DNA from: CAG-1000 sp964545285
GTDB taxonomy: Bacteria > Bacillota_I > Bacilli_A > RF39 > UBA660
Length of the DNA stretch: 37,582 nucleotides
Direction of reading: 5' to 3'
NCBI GenBank assembly: GCA_964545285.1
Contig: CAZJEW010000010.1
Span: 1-37,582 of the forward strand
Below are positions 15,362-23,938 of this stretch, one piece after another. Both the position numbers and the translations under genes were made by a program. A model generated the notes under the pieces. It was not told the origin of the DNA. It did no database searches and saw only the letters and a program-made list of their open reading frames with translations. Positions within the stretch are counted from its first letter, which is position 1, and each line of letters begins with the position of its first letter.

Positions 15362-15886
15362 ATGGCACAACCTAAAACTAAAAAAGAAATAGTAAAAATG
15401 CTACTTAAAAATAGAGAACTTGAGAATGAAGATGAAGAACAATTGATGGAAATATTGTTTAATGAACCAATAGCAATTGATGTCGATAAACAAATGCAAG
15501 AGGAAGAAACTTGGTCTGATAGATTAGCTGATACAATTACCTCTGTTGCTGGAAGTTGGGGATTTATAGTATCATTTATATTGTTTTTGATATTTTGGAT
15601 AATTTTTAATGTTATGCTTTCTATAAAAAGTATTGATGCTGCTTTTGATCCATATCCATTCATATTATTAAATTTATTTTTATCTTGCATTGCTGCTCTC
15701 CAAGCACCTGTAATTATGATGAGTCAAAACAGAACTGCTAAAAAAGATACTTTAAGGGGTAAAAATGATTATAAAGCAGATATTAAAAGTGAATTAATAC
15801 TTGAAGAATTACATGAAGAGATTAAAAAGTTAAGTTCAAATCAAAATAAAATATTAAGAATGTTGGATAAAGAAGATGAAAAATAG
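15362..15886 (+). CDS. DUF1003-family membrane protein
   Basis: A 174-residue protein. A charged N-terminal helix region is followed by the family hallmark: SWGFIVSFILFLIFWIIFNV (first membrane helix), FDPYPFILLNLFLS, then CIAALQAPVIMMSQNR (second helix and exit). A C-terminal coiled coil ends the protein (about 140-170). DUF1003 proteins are common in bacteria and their function is not established. The in-frame GTG at 15353 overlaps the ribosome site AAAGAGG; the ATG at 15362 is correctly spaced. It is monocistronic, between its own promoter and terminator. Confidence 0.88.
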   Translation: MAQPKTKKEIVKMLLKNRELENEDEEQLMEILFNEPIAIDVDKQMQEEETWSDRLADTITSVAGSWGFIVSFILFLIFWIIFNVMLSIKSIDAAFDPYPFILLNLFLSCIAALQAPVIMMSQNRTAKKDTLRGKNDYKADIKSELILEELHEEIKKLSSNQNKILRMLDKEDEK

Positions 15887-15912
15887 AAAGGAATTTAGAT
15901 TCTTTTTTTTAT
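15887..15912 (+). terminator. Terminator after the DUF1003 gene
   Basis: AAAGGAAT (15887-15894), loop TTAG, ATTCTTTT (15899-15906) with one G-T pair, T run to 15910. It begins at the base after the stop. Confidence 0.75.
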
Positions 15913-15922
15913 ATAATAATAT

Positions 15923-15951
15923 TTGACAATATTTATTTTATAATCTATAAT
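15923..15951 (+). promoter_or_regulatory. Promoter of the 15974 gene
   Basis: TTGACA (15923-15928), 17-base spacer, TATAAT (15946-15951). Confidence 0.8.
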
Positions 15952-15973
15952 AATTTTTTGATTGGAGTATAAA

Positions 15974-16573
15974 ATGAAAAAAGTTTCAAATTTTACTAAA
16001 TTTTTAATTGAGGAAAAAGAAGAATGTTTAAACAAATTATTATTAAGAAAATCTATAAGAAGTGATGATGTTGACGATCCTCAAAAGCTTTTGAATTATA
16101 TTGATTTAGGATCACGTGAAGTAATATCTAGAATAAAGAAGGATATTATTTTATCTATTCAAAATGGTGGCGTAGGATATACTCCTATGGTTTCTCCAGT
16201 TGAATATACTAATGTTACATTCTTTGATTTGTCAAATCAAAATATTTTAGAATATTGTCCAAACGTTGAAATAAGTTTTGATGATTTAGAATATTATTTA
16301 TCATTTGTTGGTATAGAAAGAAAGAATGTAGTATTAGCTGTTTATTATAATGAAAAAGGTAAAAAAGAAGAAAAAATATGTGATTTAGAAATAGTTAACG
16401 ATTGGTTTAAAAATAATGGATTTGGATATTCTTATTATTCAAGTGATGCTTTAGGTTTAGACGATTATGGAAATCCTATTGATCATAATATAGAAGATTT
16501 TGATTTTTCTAGTCGTTGTGATTATTTATTAATTATGTACCCTAAATCTTTAATAAATGAAGGTAATAAATAA
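15974..16573 (+). CDS. Cytoplasmic protein, unknown
   Basis: A 199-residue soluble protein, without signal or membrane segment. The N-terminal third is helical and charged; the rest mixes strands and aromatic-rich turns (for example GVGYTPMVSPVEY and NNGFGYSYYSSDALG). I recognise no family. The ATG at 15974 has TTGGAG six bases upstream; an in-frame TTG at 15962 overlaps that site and is rejected. A strong consensus promoter and a terminator frame it as a single-gene unit, so it is probably well expressed. Confidence 0.7.
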   Translation: MKKVSNFTKFLIEEKEECLNKLLLRKSIRSDDVDDPQKLLNYIDLGSREVISRIKKDIILSIQNGGVGYTPMVSPVEYTNVTFFDLSNQNILEYCPNVEISFDDLEYYLSFVGIERKNVVLAVYYNEKGKKEEKICDLEIVNDWFKNNGFGYSYYSSDALGLDDYGNPIDHNIEDFDFSSRCDYLLIMYPKSLINEGNK

Positions 16574-16606
16574 AATTATAATAATAATCTAAAATTAATA
16601 ACAATT

Positions 16607-16630
16607 ATTCATTAAAATAATGAATTTTTG
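16607..16630 (+). terminator. Terminator after the 15974 gene
   Basis: ATTCATTA (16607-16614), loop AAA, TAATGAAT (16618-16625), then a T run. Confidence 0.75.
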
Positions 16631-16664
16631 TTTTTTTTAATGTATAATATTATTAGAGGTATTT

Positions 16665-17999
16665 ATGAAAATTAAAGATATTATTGATATATGTGATGGT
16701 AGGTTATTATGTGGTAATGATGAGTTAGAAGTTACCTTTTTTTCAAAAGATACTAGAACTATTAATAAAAGTGATACATATGTCGGAATCAAAGGTGATC
16801 ATTTTGACGGAAATGATTTTATTGAAGATGCTTTTGATAAGGGCGTTAGTACTGCTATTATAGATAAAAAAATGGACGTTAGTTGTTTTAAAAATAAAAC
16901 AATTATATACGTAAAAGATACTATAGAATGCTTGTGTAAATTAGCTAAAGTGAAAAGAAATAATTTTAAAGGTACTGTAATAGGTATTACTGGTAGCGTA
17001 GGTAAAACAACTACTAAAGATTTAATTGTATCAGTTTTAGAAACGACTTATGATGTTTTAAAAACTGAAGGAAGTTTTAATAATAATATAGGTCTTCCCT
17101 TATCTATTTTAAATGGTAAAGATGCTCAAATATGGGTAATTGAAATTGGAATGAATAACTTTGGAGAAATAAGCTTTTTATCTAAAATAATTAGACCTCA
17201 TTATTCTGTTATTACAAATATTGGAACTTCACACATTGGTATTTTGGGTTCCAGAGAAAATATATTAAAAGCTAAATTAGAGATATTAGATGGAATGGAA
17301 AAAAATAATTTAATTATCAACAACGATAATGATTTATTACATCAATATTATTTAAACAATAAAAATGATATTATTACTGTTGGTATTCATAATAATTCTG
17401 ATTATAATATTGAAAAAATAGATAATTATGATTTTAAAATTAATGATAAAAAATTTAAATTATTTGGTACTGAGGAACCTTTATTGATTGATTCAACTCT
17501 TGCATATGCAGTAGGAAAATTATTGAATGTTGATGATGAAAAAATATATAATGCTTTTAATAATTTTAAACAATTAGGTAATAGGTTAAAAGAAGTAAGA
17601 AGCAATAGTGGTTTTTTAGTTATAAATGATGCATTTAATGCAAATTTTGATTCAGTAAAATTGGCAATAGAATATTTATCTAATTATAAAGGAAGAAAGA
17701 TAATTGTTCTTGGTGATATGTTAGAACTTGGAGAGTATTCAAAGGAATTACATAGAGATGTAGGTAAACTTATTTCTAATAGTAGTATTAATGTTTTAAT
17801 TACTGTTGGAGAATTATCAAACGATATAAATATAAGTACAATTGAAAATGGTTTTTATGGTATAGTAAGTCATTTTAGCAATAATATAGACTGTTTAGAG
17901 TATATTAAAAGCATTATTGATAAAAATGATACTATATTAGTTAAAGCATCAAAGAAAATGGATTTTGTTAATTTGTGTAATAAAATAATAGAATTATAA
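16665..17999 (+). CDS. murF: UDP-MurNAc-tripeptide-D-Ala-D-Ala ligase
   Basis: Last cytoplasmic step of peptidoglycan precursor synthesis: ATP-dependent addition of D-Ala-D-Ala to UDP-MurNAc-tripeptide. The N-terminal UDP-binding domain carries FFSKDTRTI near residue 25. The central ATPase has the P-loop GITGSVGKTTTK (about 107-118), then EGSFNNNIGLPLSIL and EIGMNNFGEI, which separate MurF from other Mur ligases, and NIGTSHIG. The C-terminal domain begins near residue 305, with NDAFNANFDS. The 444 residues are normal. A TATAAT lies at 16643-16648 and GAGG precedes the ATG. A metallophosphoesterase gene follows after 22 bases. Confidence 0.95.
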   Translation: MKIKDIIDICDGRLLCGNDELEVTFFSKDTRTINKSDTYVGIKGDHFDGNDFIEDAFDKGVSTAIIDKKMDVSCFKNKTIIYVKDTIECLCKLAKVKRNNFKGTVIGITGSVGKTTTKDLIVSVLETTYDVLKTEGSFNNNIGLPLSILNGKDAQIWVIEIGMNNFGEISFLSKIIRPHYSVITNIGTSHIGILGSRENILKAKLEILDGMEKNNLIINNDNDLLHQYYLNNKNDIITVGIHNNSDYNIEKIDNYDFKINDKKFKLFGTEEPLLIDSTLAYAVGKLLNVDDEKIYNAFNNFKQLGNRLKEVRSNSGFLVINDAFNANFDSVKLAIEYLSNYKGRKIIVLGDMLELGEYSKELHRDVGKLISNSSINVLITVGELSNDINISTIENGFYGIVSHFSNNIDCLEYIKSIIDKNDTILVKASKKMDFVNLCNKIIEL

Positions 18000-18009
18000 T
18001 TATTAAATT

Positions 18010-18016
18010 GGGGGGG
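18010..18016 (+). promoter_or_regulatory. Seven-G tract as ribosome site
   Basis: GGGGGGG five bases before the ATG at 18022, in the position of the ribosome-binding site. It is the only visible site for this gene and is striking in such A+T-rich DNA. Confidence 0.6.
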
Positions 18017-18021
18017 AATAA

Positions 18022-19233
18022 ATGAGAAATATAACTTACAATATTCACGATGATATTAAATATTTTATAATTAATGGATATGATATTAAACAAATATCTT
18101 ACATTATGAATAAAAATGAAAAAAATGTTGCTGATATTTTAATCGAATTCAGAAGAGATATTATTAATAAATGTGAAGATGGTGATTTATATTTAATTAA
18201 TATAATTGATGCTTTAATAGGAAAACTAAAAGTTGATGAAAGATACAAAGAAGTATTAGAATTATTATCATTAAATGATATATGTAGCATATATTCTTTT
18301 TTAAAAATAAATGTATATAATTTTGCTAGTTTAATTAAAAACATATATGTTTATATTTTTTGTTATGGAACGAAAGAAGAAAAAAAACATTTACCATTAT
18401 TAAGAAAATCAATAGATAAAATAAATGAAATATTGTTAATAAAATTAAGCAATAAACAAAAAAAAATTTATTCTAATTTTGAATCTGTTTCTTTTGATAA
18501 GAAAAAAGGTAAAAAGGTTGTTTCAAAGGCTCCAATTAAAAATATTTTTAGTATTGGAAACATGTGTAATCTTAGAGTATTAGTTATTTCAGATACTCAT
18601 TTTGGTCATTACAATGAAAATCTAGATTATTTATTTGAAGTGTACAATTATGCGTCTAAACATGGTATTAGATATATCATTCATGCTGGTGATTTGATAG
18701 AAGGAAATGTAGATGGATTTTCATGTTGTAAAGAAGAATATGTTTCATCACAATCTCAACTCGAACATGTTATTTATGACTATTTATTTGACAAAAACAT
18801 TGTTAATTTAATATTATTGGGTAATCATGATGCTAGCGTACTTATTAAAGATGGTATTGATCTGTATGAAGAATTAGAAATTAGAGATGATTTTATTACA
18901 CTAGGATATAGATATTCTTTAATCAATTGTAATGGAGAGTATATTTCAATTAAACATGATATTGAAAAAGTATTGCATCCTGTTAAAGATGACGAAGTGT
19001 TTCTAAACTTATCTGGACATTCTCATATATATAATGCATATCATAATGATAAAACTGCTTTTATTAGAGTACCCACACTAAGTGATGTTTCACCATCATC
19101 TAGTCCAATAAATAAAGGTTTTATGGATATTAATATGCATTTTGACAATGGCATTATTTCTGAAGTTACTACAAATTTTATTCCTGTTGATGAATGTAGC
19201 AAAGAGTTTTATTCAATGATATTGATTAAATAA
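18022..19233 (+). CDS. Metallophosphoesterase with N-terminal HTH-like region
   Basis: A 403-residue protein. The C-terminal half is a calcineurin-like phosphoesterase with all five metal blocks: SDTHFGH (about residue 190), HAGDLIEG (about 229), LLGNHD (about 267), KHD (about 313) and SGHSH (about 333). The N-terminal ~180 residues are unrelated: a short helix-turn-helix-like segment (GYDIKQISYIMNKNEKNV, 20-37) and then a helical, basic region. The substrate could be a nucleic acid, nucleotide or other phosphodiester; the HTH suggests nucleic acid binding, which is inference. It probably shares a transcript with murF. Confidence 0.8.
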   Translation: MRNITYNIHDDIKYFIINGYDIKQISYIMNKNEKNVADILIEFRRDIINKCEDGDLYLINIIDALIGKLKVDERYKEVLELLSLNDICSIYSFLKINVYNFASLIKNIYVYIFCYGTKEEKKHLPLLRKSIDKINEILLIKLSNKQKKIYSNFESVSFDKKKGKKVVSKAPIKNIFSIGNMCNLRVLVISDTHFGHYNENLDYLFEVYNYASKHGIRYIIHAGDLIEGNVDGFSCCKEEYVSSQSQLEHVIYDYLFDKNIVNLILLGNHDASVLIKDGIDLYEELEIRDDFITLGYRYSLINCNGEYISIKHDIEKVLHPVKDDEVFLNLSGHSHIYNAYHNDKTAFIRVPTLSDVSPSSSPINKGFMDINMHFDNGIISEVTTNFIPVDECSKEFYSMILIK

Positions 19234-19309
19234 TGAATTAATAGAAAATAGGAAAGAAGAATAATAAGATTAGATATTATTTTATAACAATAATAGTTTA
19301 GAATTAAAA

Positions 19310-19333
19310 AACGTTAGATTTTATTCTAACGTT
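19310..19333. terminator. Bidirectional terminator between convergent genes
   Basis: AACGTTAGA (19310-19318), loop TTTTAT, TCTAACGTT (19325-19333). T-rich flanks lie on both strands, including six Ts on the minus strand. It serves the metallophosphoesterase (+) and RNase J (-). Confidence 0.85.
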
Positions 19334-19345
19334 CTTTTTATTTAC

Positions 19346-19362
19346 GTGACTTTTTTAGTCAC
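19346..19362 (-). repeat. Second hairpin in the RNase J 3' region
   Basis: GTGACT (19346-19351), loop TTTTT, AGTCAC (19357-19362). On the minus strand it lies between the RNase J stop and the shared terminator and may protect the mRNA 3' end. Confidence 0.55.
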
Positions 19363-19378
19363 TTCAATTAATAATCTT

Positions 19379-21049
19379 TTATTTTACATTTAATATCATT
19401 GGAATTATAATTGGTCTTCTTCCTGTCAATTCAATAATATAAGAATTTAAGTCAAGTATTATTCTGTTTTTTAAATCAGTTAAATTAAATGTACTTTTCT
19501 CTAATTCATTTAATGTAATAATACTTGTTTTATTTTGTATTTGTTTTATTAATTCTTGATTATCATTCACTATTACAAAACCTCTTGTTGTAATATTTGG
19601 TTCAATTAACATTTTTTTATTATCAACATCAATGTTCATTATTACAACTAATACTCCATCAGTAGACATAATTTTTCTATCTTTAATAATTGGTGTTCCA
19701 ACATCTCCAACTCTATTACCATCTACATATATATCATTAATATTAATACTATTTTTTTGAGTAACAATACCATCTTTAAGAGCTAAGATATCACCATTCT
19801 TAAGTATAAATGTGTTTTCTTCATTAACATCACAAGATATTGCTAAGTTAGCATGGCTTTTTAACATTCTATATTCACCGTGAATAGGCATAAAATATTT
19901 TGGTCTTATAAGTCTTATTAATAACTTTAATTCTTCTTGTTTAGCATGACCACTTGTATGAATATCATATTCACTTGTATTTGTATATACTTTAGCTCCT
20001 TTTAAATATAATTTATTTATAATACGATTAACTGCTAAAGCATTACCTGGAATAGGCTTTGAAGAAAATATAACAACATCATTAGGCATTAAAGTAATAT
20101 TTTTATCACTTCCATTTGCTATTCTTGATAAAGCAGCTAAAGGTTCTCCTTGAGATCCTGTACATAATAAACAAACATCATCTGGTTTCATTTTATTTGC
20201 CTCATCACTTGTAATGAAAATGTCTTTATCTTTAATATATCCACATTGCTGAGCAATTCCAATACTTGTATTCATACTTCTTCCAAATACAACTATTTTT
20301 CTATTATTCTTTTTACATGTTTCTACTATGTGTGTAAGTCTGTATATATTACTTGCAAATGTTGCAAGAATTATTCTTGATTTTGTATTATTAGTAAATA
20401 TTTCACCAAGAGCTTCATCAACCATAGATTCACTTTCAGAAAATCCTGGTACTAAAGCATTAGTAGAATCACTCATTAACAATGTTACACCTTTATTACC
20501 AATAGCTGCCATTTTTCCTAAATTAGCAACAGGACCAATTGGAGTTAAATCAAATTTAAAATCTCCCGTTTCAACTATTGTTCCATTAGGAGTATTAATA
20601 CTTACACCAAAAGAATCAGGAATAGAGTGTGTTGTTGTAAAAAATTCTATATCAAAATATTTTGTTTTGATTTTTGTTTGTTCGTTGATTAATTCGGTTT
20701 TTGGAAGAGGTATTCCTCTTTCTTCTAATTTGTTTTTTATTAGTTTACTTGCTATATTTGGTGTATATATTATTGGTATATTAATTTGTTGTAATAAAAA
20801 CGGAATACCACCTATATGATCTTCATGACCATGGGTAATAATTAATCCCTTTATATTATCTTGTAAAGGTTTTAAATGAGTATAGTCAGCTAAAACATAA
20901 TCTATACCTAATAAATTATCTTCAGGAAACATTACTCCTGAATCTATTATAAATATTTCATCTTCATGCATTATTACATACATATTTTTACCAATTTCGC
21001 CTAGACCACCTAGAGCACAAACTAAAGTTTCTTTATTATCACTTTTCAT
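19379..21049 (-). CDS. rnjA: Ribonuclease J
   Basis: Metallo-beta-lactamase/beta-CASP ribonuclease with 5'-3' exonuclease and endonuclease activity, a main mRNA and rRNA processing enzyme of Firmicutes. HGHEDH (residues 73-78) is the metal site. Further motifs are DFKFDLTPIGP, SDSTNA and the beta-CASP blocks; the C-terminal HSGHAKQEELK and PIHGEYRML segments are typical. The 556 residues match RNase J1. It is the longest minus-strand gene, and AAGGG lies eight bases before the ATG. It is monocistronic, with its own promoter. Confidence 0.95.
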   Translation of the reverse strand: MKSDNKETLVCALGGLGEIGKNMYVIMHEDEIFIIDSGVMFPEDNLLGIDYVLADYTHLKPLQDNIKGLIITHGHEDHIGGIPFLLQQINIPIIYTPNIASKLIKNKLEERGIPLPKTELINEQTKIKTKYFDIEFFTTTHSIPDSFGVSINTPNGTIVETGDFKFDLTPIGPVANLGKMAAIGNKGVTLLMSDSTNALVPGFSESESMVDEALGEIFTNNTKSRIILATFASNIYRLTHIVETCKKNNRKIVVFGRSMNTSIGIAQQCGYIKDKDIFITSDEANKMKPDDVCLLCTGSQGEPLAALSRIANGSDKNITLMPNDVVIFSSKPIPGNALAVNRIINKLYLKGAKVYTNTSEYDIHTSGHAKQEELKLLIRLIRPKYFMPIHGEYRMLKSHANLAISCDVNEENTFILKNGDILALKDGIVTQKNSININDIYVDGNRVGDVGTPIIKDRKIMSTDGVLVVIMNIDVDNKKMLIEPNITTRGFVIVNDNQELIKQIQNKTSIITLNELEKSTFNLTDLKNRIILDLNSYIIELTGRRPIIIPMILNVK

Positions 21050-21085
21050 ATTATCATCCCTTCAAAAAGTTAAATTTGTATTTAT

Positions 21086-21114
21086 ATTATAGCAAATTAA
21101 AATGCATTTGTCTA
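21086..21114 (-). promoter_or_regulatory. Promoter of RNase J
   Basis: On the minus strand: -35 TAGACA (21114-21109), 17-base spacer, -10 TATAAT (21091-21086), 36 bases before the start. Confidence 0.75.
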
Positions 21115-21167
21115 GTTTATTGATTATTAAATAAATAAATGGTAAAATCATTCATATGAAGGATTAT

Positions 21168-21758
21168 ATGAATAATGATAGAACATTAAACTATTATAAT
21201 AGAAATGCTAAAAGTTTCTTTAATTCTACTGTAACTGGTAATATGAATGAAATTTATAATAAATTTCTAATGAATATTCCTAATAATGGAACAATATTAG
21301 ATTTTGGTTGTGGTTCAGGGAGAGATACAAAAGCGTTTATTGAAAAAGGATATAGAGTTACTGCTATAGATGGTTCTAAGGAATTATGCTCTTTAGCTAG
21401 TTCTTATACTGGAATAGACGTTAAATGTATGGATTTTAGGAATTTAGATTTAATTAATACTTTTGATGGAATTTGGGCTTGTGCATCACTTTTACATATA
21501 CCTAAAAATGAATTGTTTGATGTAATATGTAAAATGAATAATTAATTAAAGAAAAATGGAATAGTTTATATTAGTATGAAAAATGGATCTAGTGAAGAAT
21601 ATAATAATGATAGATTTTATAATTATGTTTCTTATGACGAATTATTAGATTTAATAAATAGAACTGGAGATTTAAGTGTTGTTGAATATTTTTCATCATT
21701 ATCAGTAACAAATCCTAATGAGGAAAGATATTGGCATAATTTTATTTTAAAAAAGTAG
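21168..21758 (+). pseudogene. SAM-dependent methyltransferase interrupted by one in-frame stop
   Basis: A class I methyltransferase of the small TehB-like type: SAM-binding motif I ILDFGCGSGRDTKAF, an acidic residue at the end of strand 2 (VTAIDGS), then FDGIWACASLLHIPK. The reading frame meets TAA at 21543-21545, but the same frame continues with LKKNGIVYISMKNGS and a normal C-terminus ending HNFILKK at 21758. One substitution therefore explains the break; there is no frameshift. It is either a real nonsense mutation or a base error. The ATG at 21168 follows AAGGA; the ATG at 21156 is too close to the TAAAAT at 21143-21148. Confidence 0.85.
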
Positions 21759-21801
21759 TTTTAAAAACAAATATTTAGTATAATACTTGTAGGTGATTTA
21801 T

Positions 21802-22788
21802 ATGGGATTGTTTAGCAAAGTTAAAAATTTATTTAATAAAAAAGAAAAACAAAATGAAGAAGAAAAAATTGAAACTGAAATATATGAAAAAGGTTTAGAA
21901 AAATCAAGAAAAGATTTTGTAAGTAAATTATCATTATTAGGTATTAAATATACTAAAATTGATGATTCTTTTTATGATGAACTTGAAGAAATTTTGATTA
22001 CTGCTGATATTGGTGTTAATACTGTAATGGATTTTGTTAATAGATTAAAAAAACGTGTTAAGCAAGAAAACATTACTGATTTTGAATATTTAAAAGAAGT
22101 TATTGTTGATGAATTATTTATGATTTATGTTGGAAATGATATTTTATCTTCTAAACTAAATATTAAGGATAATGAAACAAATGTAATATTATTTGTAGGT
22201 GTTAATGGCGTAGGTAAAACCACTAGTATTGCTAAAATAGGGAAAAGATTAATTGATAATGATAAAAAAGTTATGTTTATAGCTGGGGATACTTTTAGAG
22301 CTGGAGCTGTTTTGCAATTAAAAGAATGGGCTACTAAAGTAGGAGCTGTATTTTATGGTGATGATAGAACCGATCCTTCTGCTGTAATATATGATGGATT
22401 AATGAAAGCAAAAGAAGAAAATATAGATGTTGTATTAATTGATACCGCTGGAAGACTTCAAAATAAATTGAACCTTATGAAAGAACTTGAAAAAATGAAT
22501 AAAGTAATTGGTGAAATTATTCCTAATAATCCATGTGAAACATTACTTGTAATAGATGCAACCACTGGACAAAATGGTATTAGTCAAGCAAAAAGTTTTA
22601 AAGAAATAACTAACATTACTGGAATAATTCTTACTAAATTAGATGGAACTGCTAAGGGTGGAATAGTACTAGCTATCAAAGAATTAGTAGGAGTTCCGGT
22701 AAAATATGTAGGTCTAGGAGAAAAGGCTGAAGATTTAATATCTTTTGATATAGAGAAATACATATATGGTTTATTTAAGGAGTTTTAA
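21802..22788 (+). CDS. ftsY: Signal recognition particle receptor FtsY
   Basis: SRP-GTPase that docks ribosome-SRP complexes at the membrane. It has a short charged N-terminal region beginning MGLFSKVKNLF (a likely membrane-binding helix), an N domain, and the G domain with G1 GVNGVGKTTSIAK, GDTFRAGAVLQL, G3 DTAGR, G4 TKLDG and the closing GLGEKAEDL. The 328 residues are a minimal FtsY without a long acidic A domain. AGGTGA lies five bases before the ATG at 21802; an in-frame GTG at 21793 is part of that site. TATAAT is at 21779-21784. ylxM begins one base after the stop. Confidence 0.95.
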   Translation: MGLFSKVKNLFNKKEKQNEEEKIETEIYEKGLEKSRKDFVSKLSLLGIKYTKIDDSFYDELEEILITADIGVNTVMDFVNRLKKRVKQENITDFEYLKEVIVDELFMIYVGNDILSSKLNIKDNETNVILFVGVNGVGKTTSIAKIGKRLIDNDKKVMFIAGDTFRAGAVLQLKEWATKVGAVFYGDDRTDPSAVIYDGLMKAKEENIDVVLIDTAGRLQNKLNLMKELEKMNKVIGEIIPNNPCETLLVIDATTGQNGISQAKSFKEITNITGIILTKLDGTAKGGIVLAIKELVGVPVKYVGLGEKAEDLISFDIEKYIYGLFKEF

Positions 22789-22789
22789 A

Positions 22790-23083
22790 ATGGAAAATAG
22801 AGAGAAACTTGTAGAATTATATTTGATTTATAAAAATCTTTTAACTAACAATGAGATAACTTATTTTGAATATTATTATTACGAAGATTATTCATTAACT
22901 GAAATATCAGAAGTTATGAAAGTATCTAAAGCTAATGTAAGTAAAGTATTGAATGTAATATGTAATAAATTATATGATTATGAAAATAAACTTAACATAA
23001 GTACGAATCATAGGAAAATAAAAGATATTATAATTAAATTAAATAATAAAGAATTATTAGAAAAAATAGATGAATTATTATAA
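22790..23083 (+). CDS. ylxM: YlxM-like SRP-associated DNA-binding protein
   Basis: A 97-residue helical protein of the YlxM/p13 family: a sigma-70-region-4-like helix-turn-helix with YFEYYYYEDYSLTEISEVMKV then SKANVSKVLN. In Firmicutes ylxM lies between ftsY and ffh and its product influences SRP assembly in streptococci. The one-base spacing to ftsY and the AAGGAG site inside the ftsY end support the call. The ffh gene does not follow here. An in-frame upstream TTG at 22766 is rejected because it precedes the ribosome site. Confidence 0.88.
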   Translation: MENREKLVELYLIYKNLLTNNEITYFEYYYYEDYSLTEISEVMKVSKANVSKVLNVICNKLYDYENKLNISTNHRKIKDIIIKLNNKELLEKIDELL

Positions 23084-23118
23084 TAAATATATTATAATAT
23101 AAATATAAGGTGAATATT

Positions 23119-23547
23119 ATGGATAAAAATGGTTGGGGATTAAGAGCAGAACTAATGGTTATATTAATGTTTTTAATGTGTTTAGTTGTTGCTACACTTG
23201 GTCTTAATAAGATGGGACTTATAGGAACTAATTTAGATGATATAGGTTCTATAAACACAAATAAAAATACAAATGAAACATATAGTTTTTTAGAACAAAA
23301 ATTAACAAATGCTGCTAGTGAATATGTTAATAAATTTTATGGAGCAAGCTATATTGAAGATACTTTAATAATAAGATATTCATCATTATATTATAATGGT
23401 TATATAACTAAATTGGTTGATAATAATGATAAAGAGTGTAGTGGTTATGTTGTAGCAGAAAAGGTAAATTCTAATATTATTTATTATCCATATATAAAAT
23501 GTTCCAATTATAAAACTAATGGATATGATTCAAGTAAGGATTGGTAA
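23119..23547 (+). CDS. Small exported pseudopilin-like protein A
   Basis: A 142-residue protein with a short cytoplasmic start, one long N-terminal hydrophobic helix (about residues 8-31), then an exported domain with the order 'AASEYVNKFY ... CSGYVV ... YYPYIKCSNYKTNGYD'. The long helix followed by a Cys-paired beta-like domain resembles minor pseudopilins, but the GFxxxE prepilin peptidase site is missing. The function is unknown. AAGGTGA lies six bases before the ATG at 23119. Its TAA stop overlaps the ATG of the following gene, so the pair is coupled. Confidence 0.75.
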   Translation: MDKNGWGLRAELMVILMFLMCLVVATLGLNKMGLIGTNLDDIGSINTNKNTNETYSFLEQKLTNAASEYVNKFYGASYIEDTLIIRYSSLYYNGYITKLVDNNDKECSGYVVAEKVNSNIIYYPYIKCSNYKTNGYDSSKDW

Positions 23548-23885
23548 TGAGTAAAAAAATAATGTATCTTTGGGGATTTATAGTATTATTAATATGCTCT
23601 GCATTAATAATTCTTGGAAATGTAGGAGACGATTATACTCTTTATAAATTAGAAAGAAATATTAAATTATCTGCTACAAAATATCTAAAAGATAATAATA
23701 TGTTGCCTAATTATAATGAAAGTGAAGTTGTATTTGTACAAGATTTATTAAGAGATAAATATATTGAAGAAGACTTAAATATTGAAAAATATTGCATTAA
23801 AGAGGTACTTGTTACTAATAGATTAATAGTTGATAAGTATGAAATATTGAAAGATTGCAAAGTTGAATTAAAAAATAAAGAATAG
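23547..23885 (+). CDS. Small exported pseudopilin-like protein B
   Basis: A 112-residue partner of the preceding gene: start, one N-terminal hydrophobic helix (about residues 4-23), a helical segment (YKLERNIKLSATKYLKDN) and a small domain with two cysteines near the end. Layout and size parallel the upstream protein, suggesting related or co-assembling subunits; this is inference. The stop lies at the base of a strong terminator, so the unit probably runs from ftsY or from 23100 to here. No known family recognised. Confidence 0.72.
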   Translation: MSKKIMYLWGFIVLLICSALIILGNVGDDYTLYKLERNIKLSATKYLKDNNMLPNYNESEVVFVQDLLRDKYIEEDLNIEKYCIKEVLVTNRLIVDKYEILKDCKVELKNKE

Positions 23886-23906
23886 TATGTTATTATTCTT
23901 TATTTT
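23872..23906 (+). terminator. Terminator of the ftsY/pseudopilin-like unit
   Basis: A perfect 13-bp stem (23872-23884 with 23894-23906) with a 9-base loop and T-rich 3' side; the stem includes the first two bases of the TAG stop. Confidence 0.8.
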
Positions 23907-23938
23907 ATTATATAATTATATTGAAAGGAGTATCAATT

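Noticed and set aside
20328..20819. 163-residue plus-strand open frame
   Set aside because: It lies fully inside RNase J on the opposite strand, has no ribosome site, and its composition is that of an antisense shadow.
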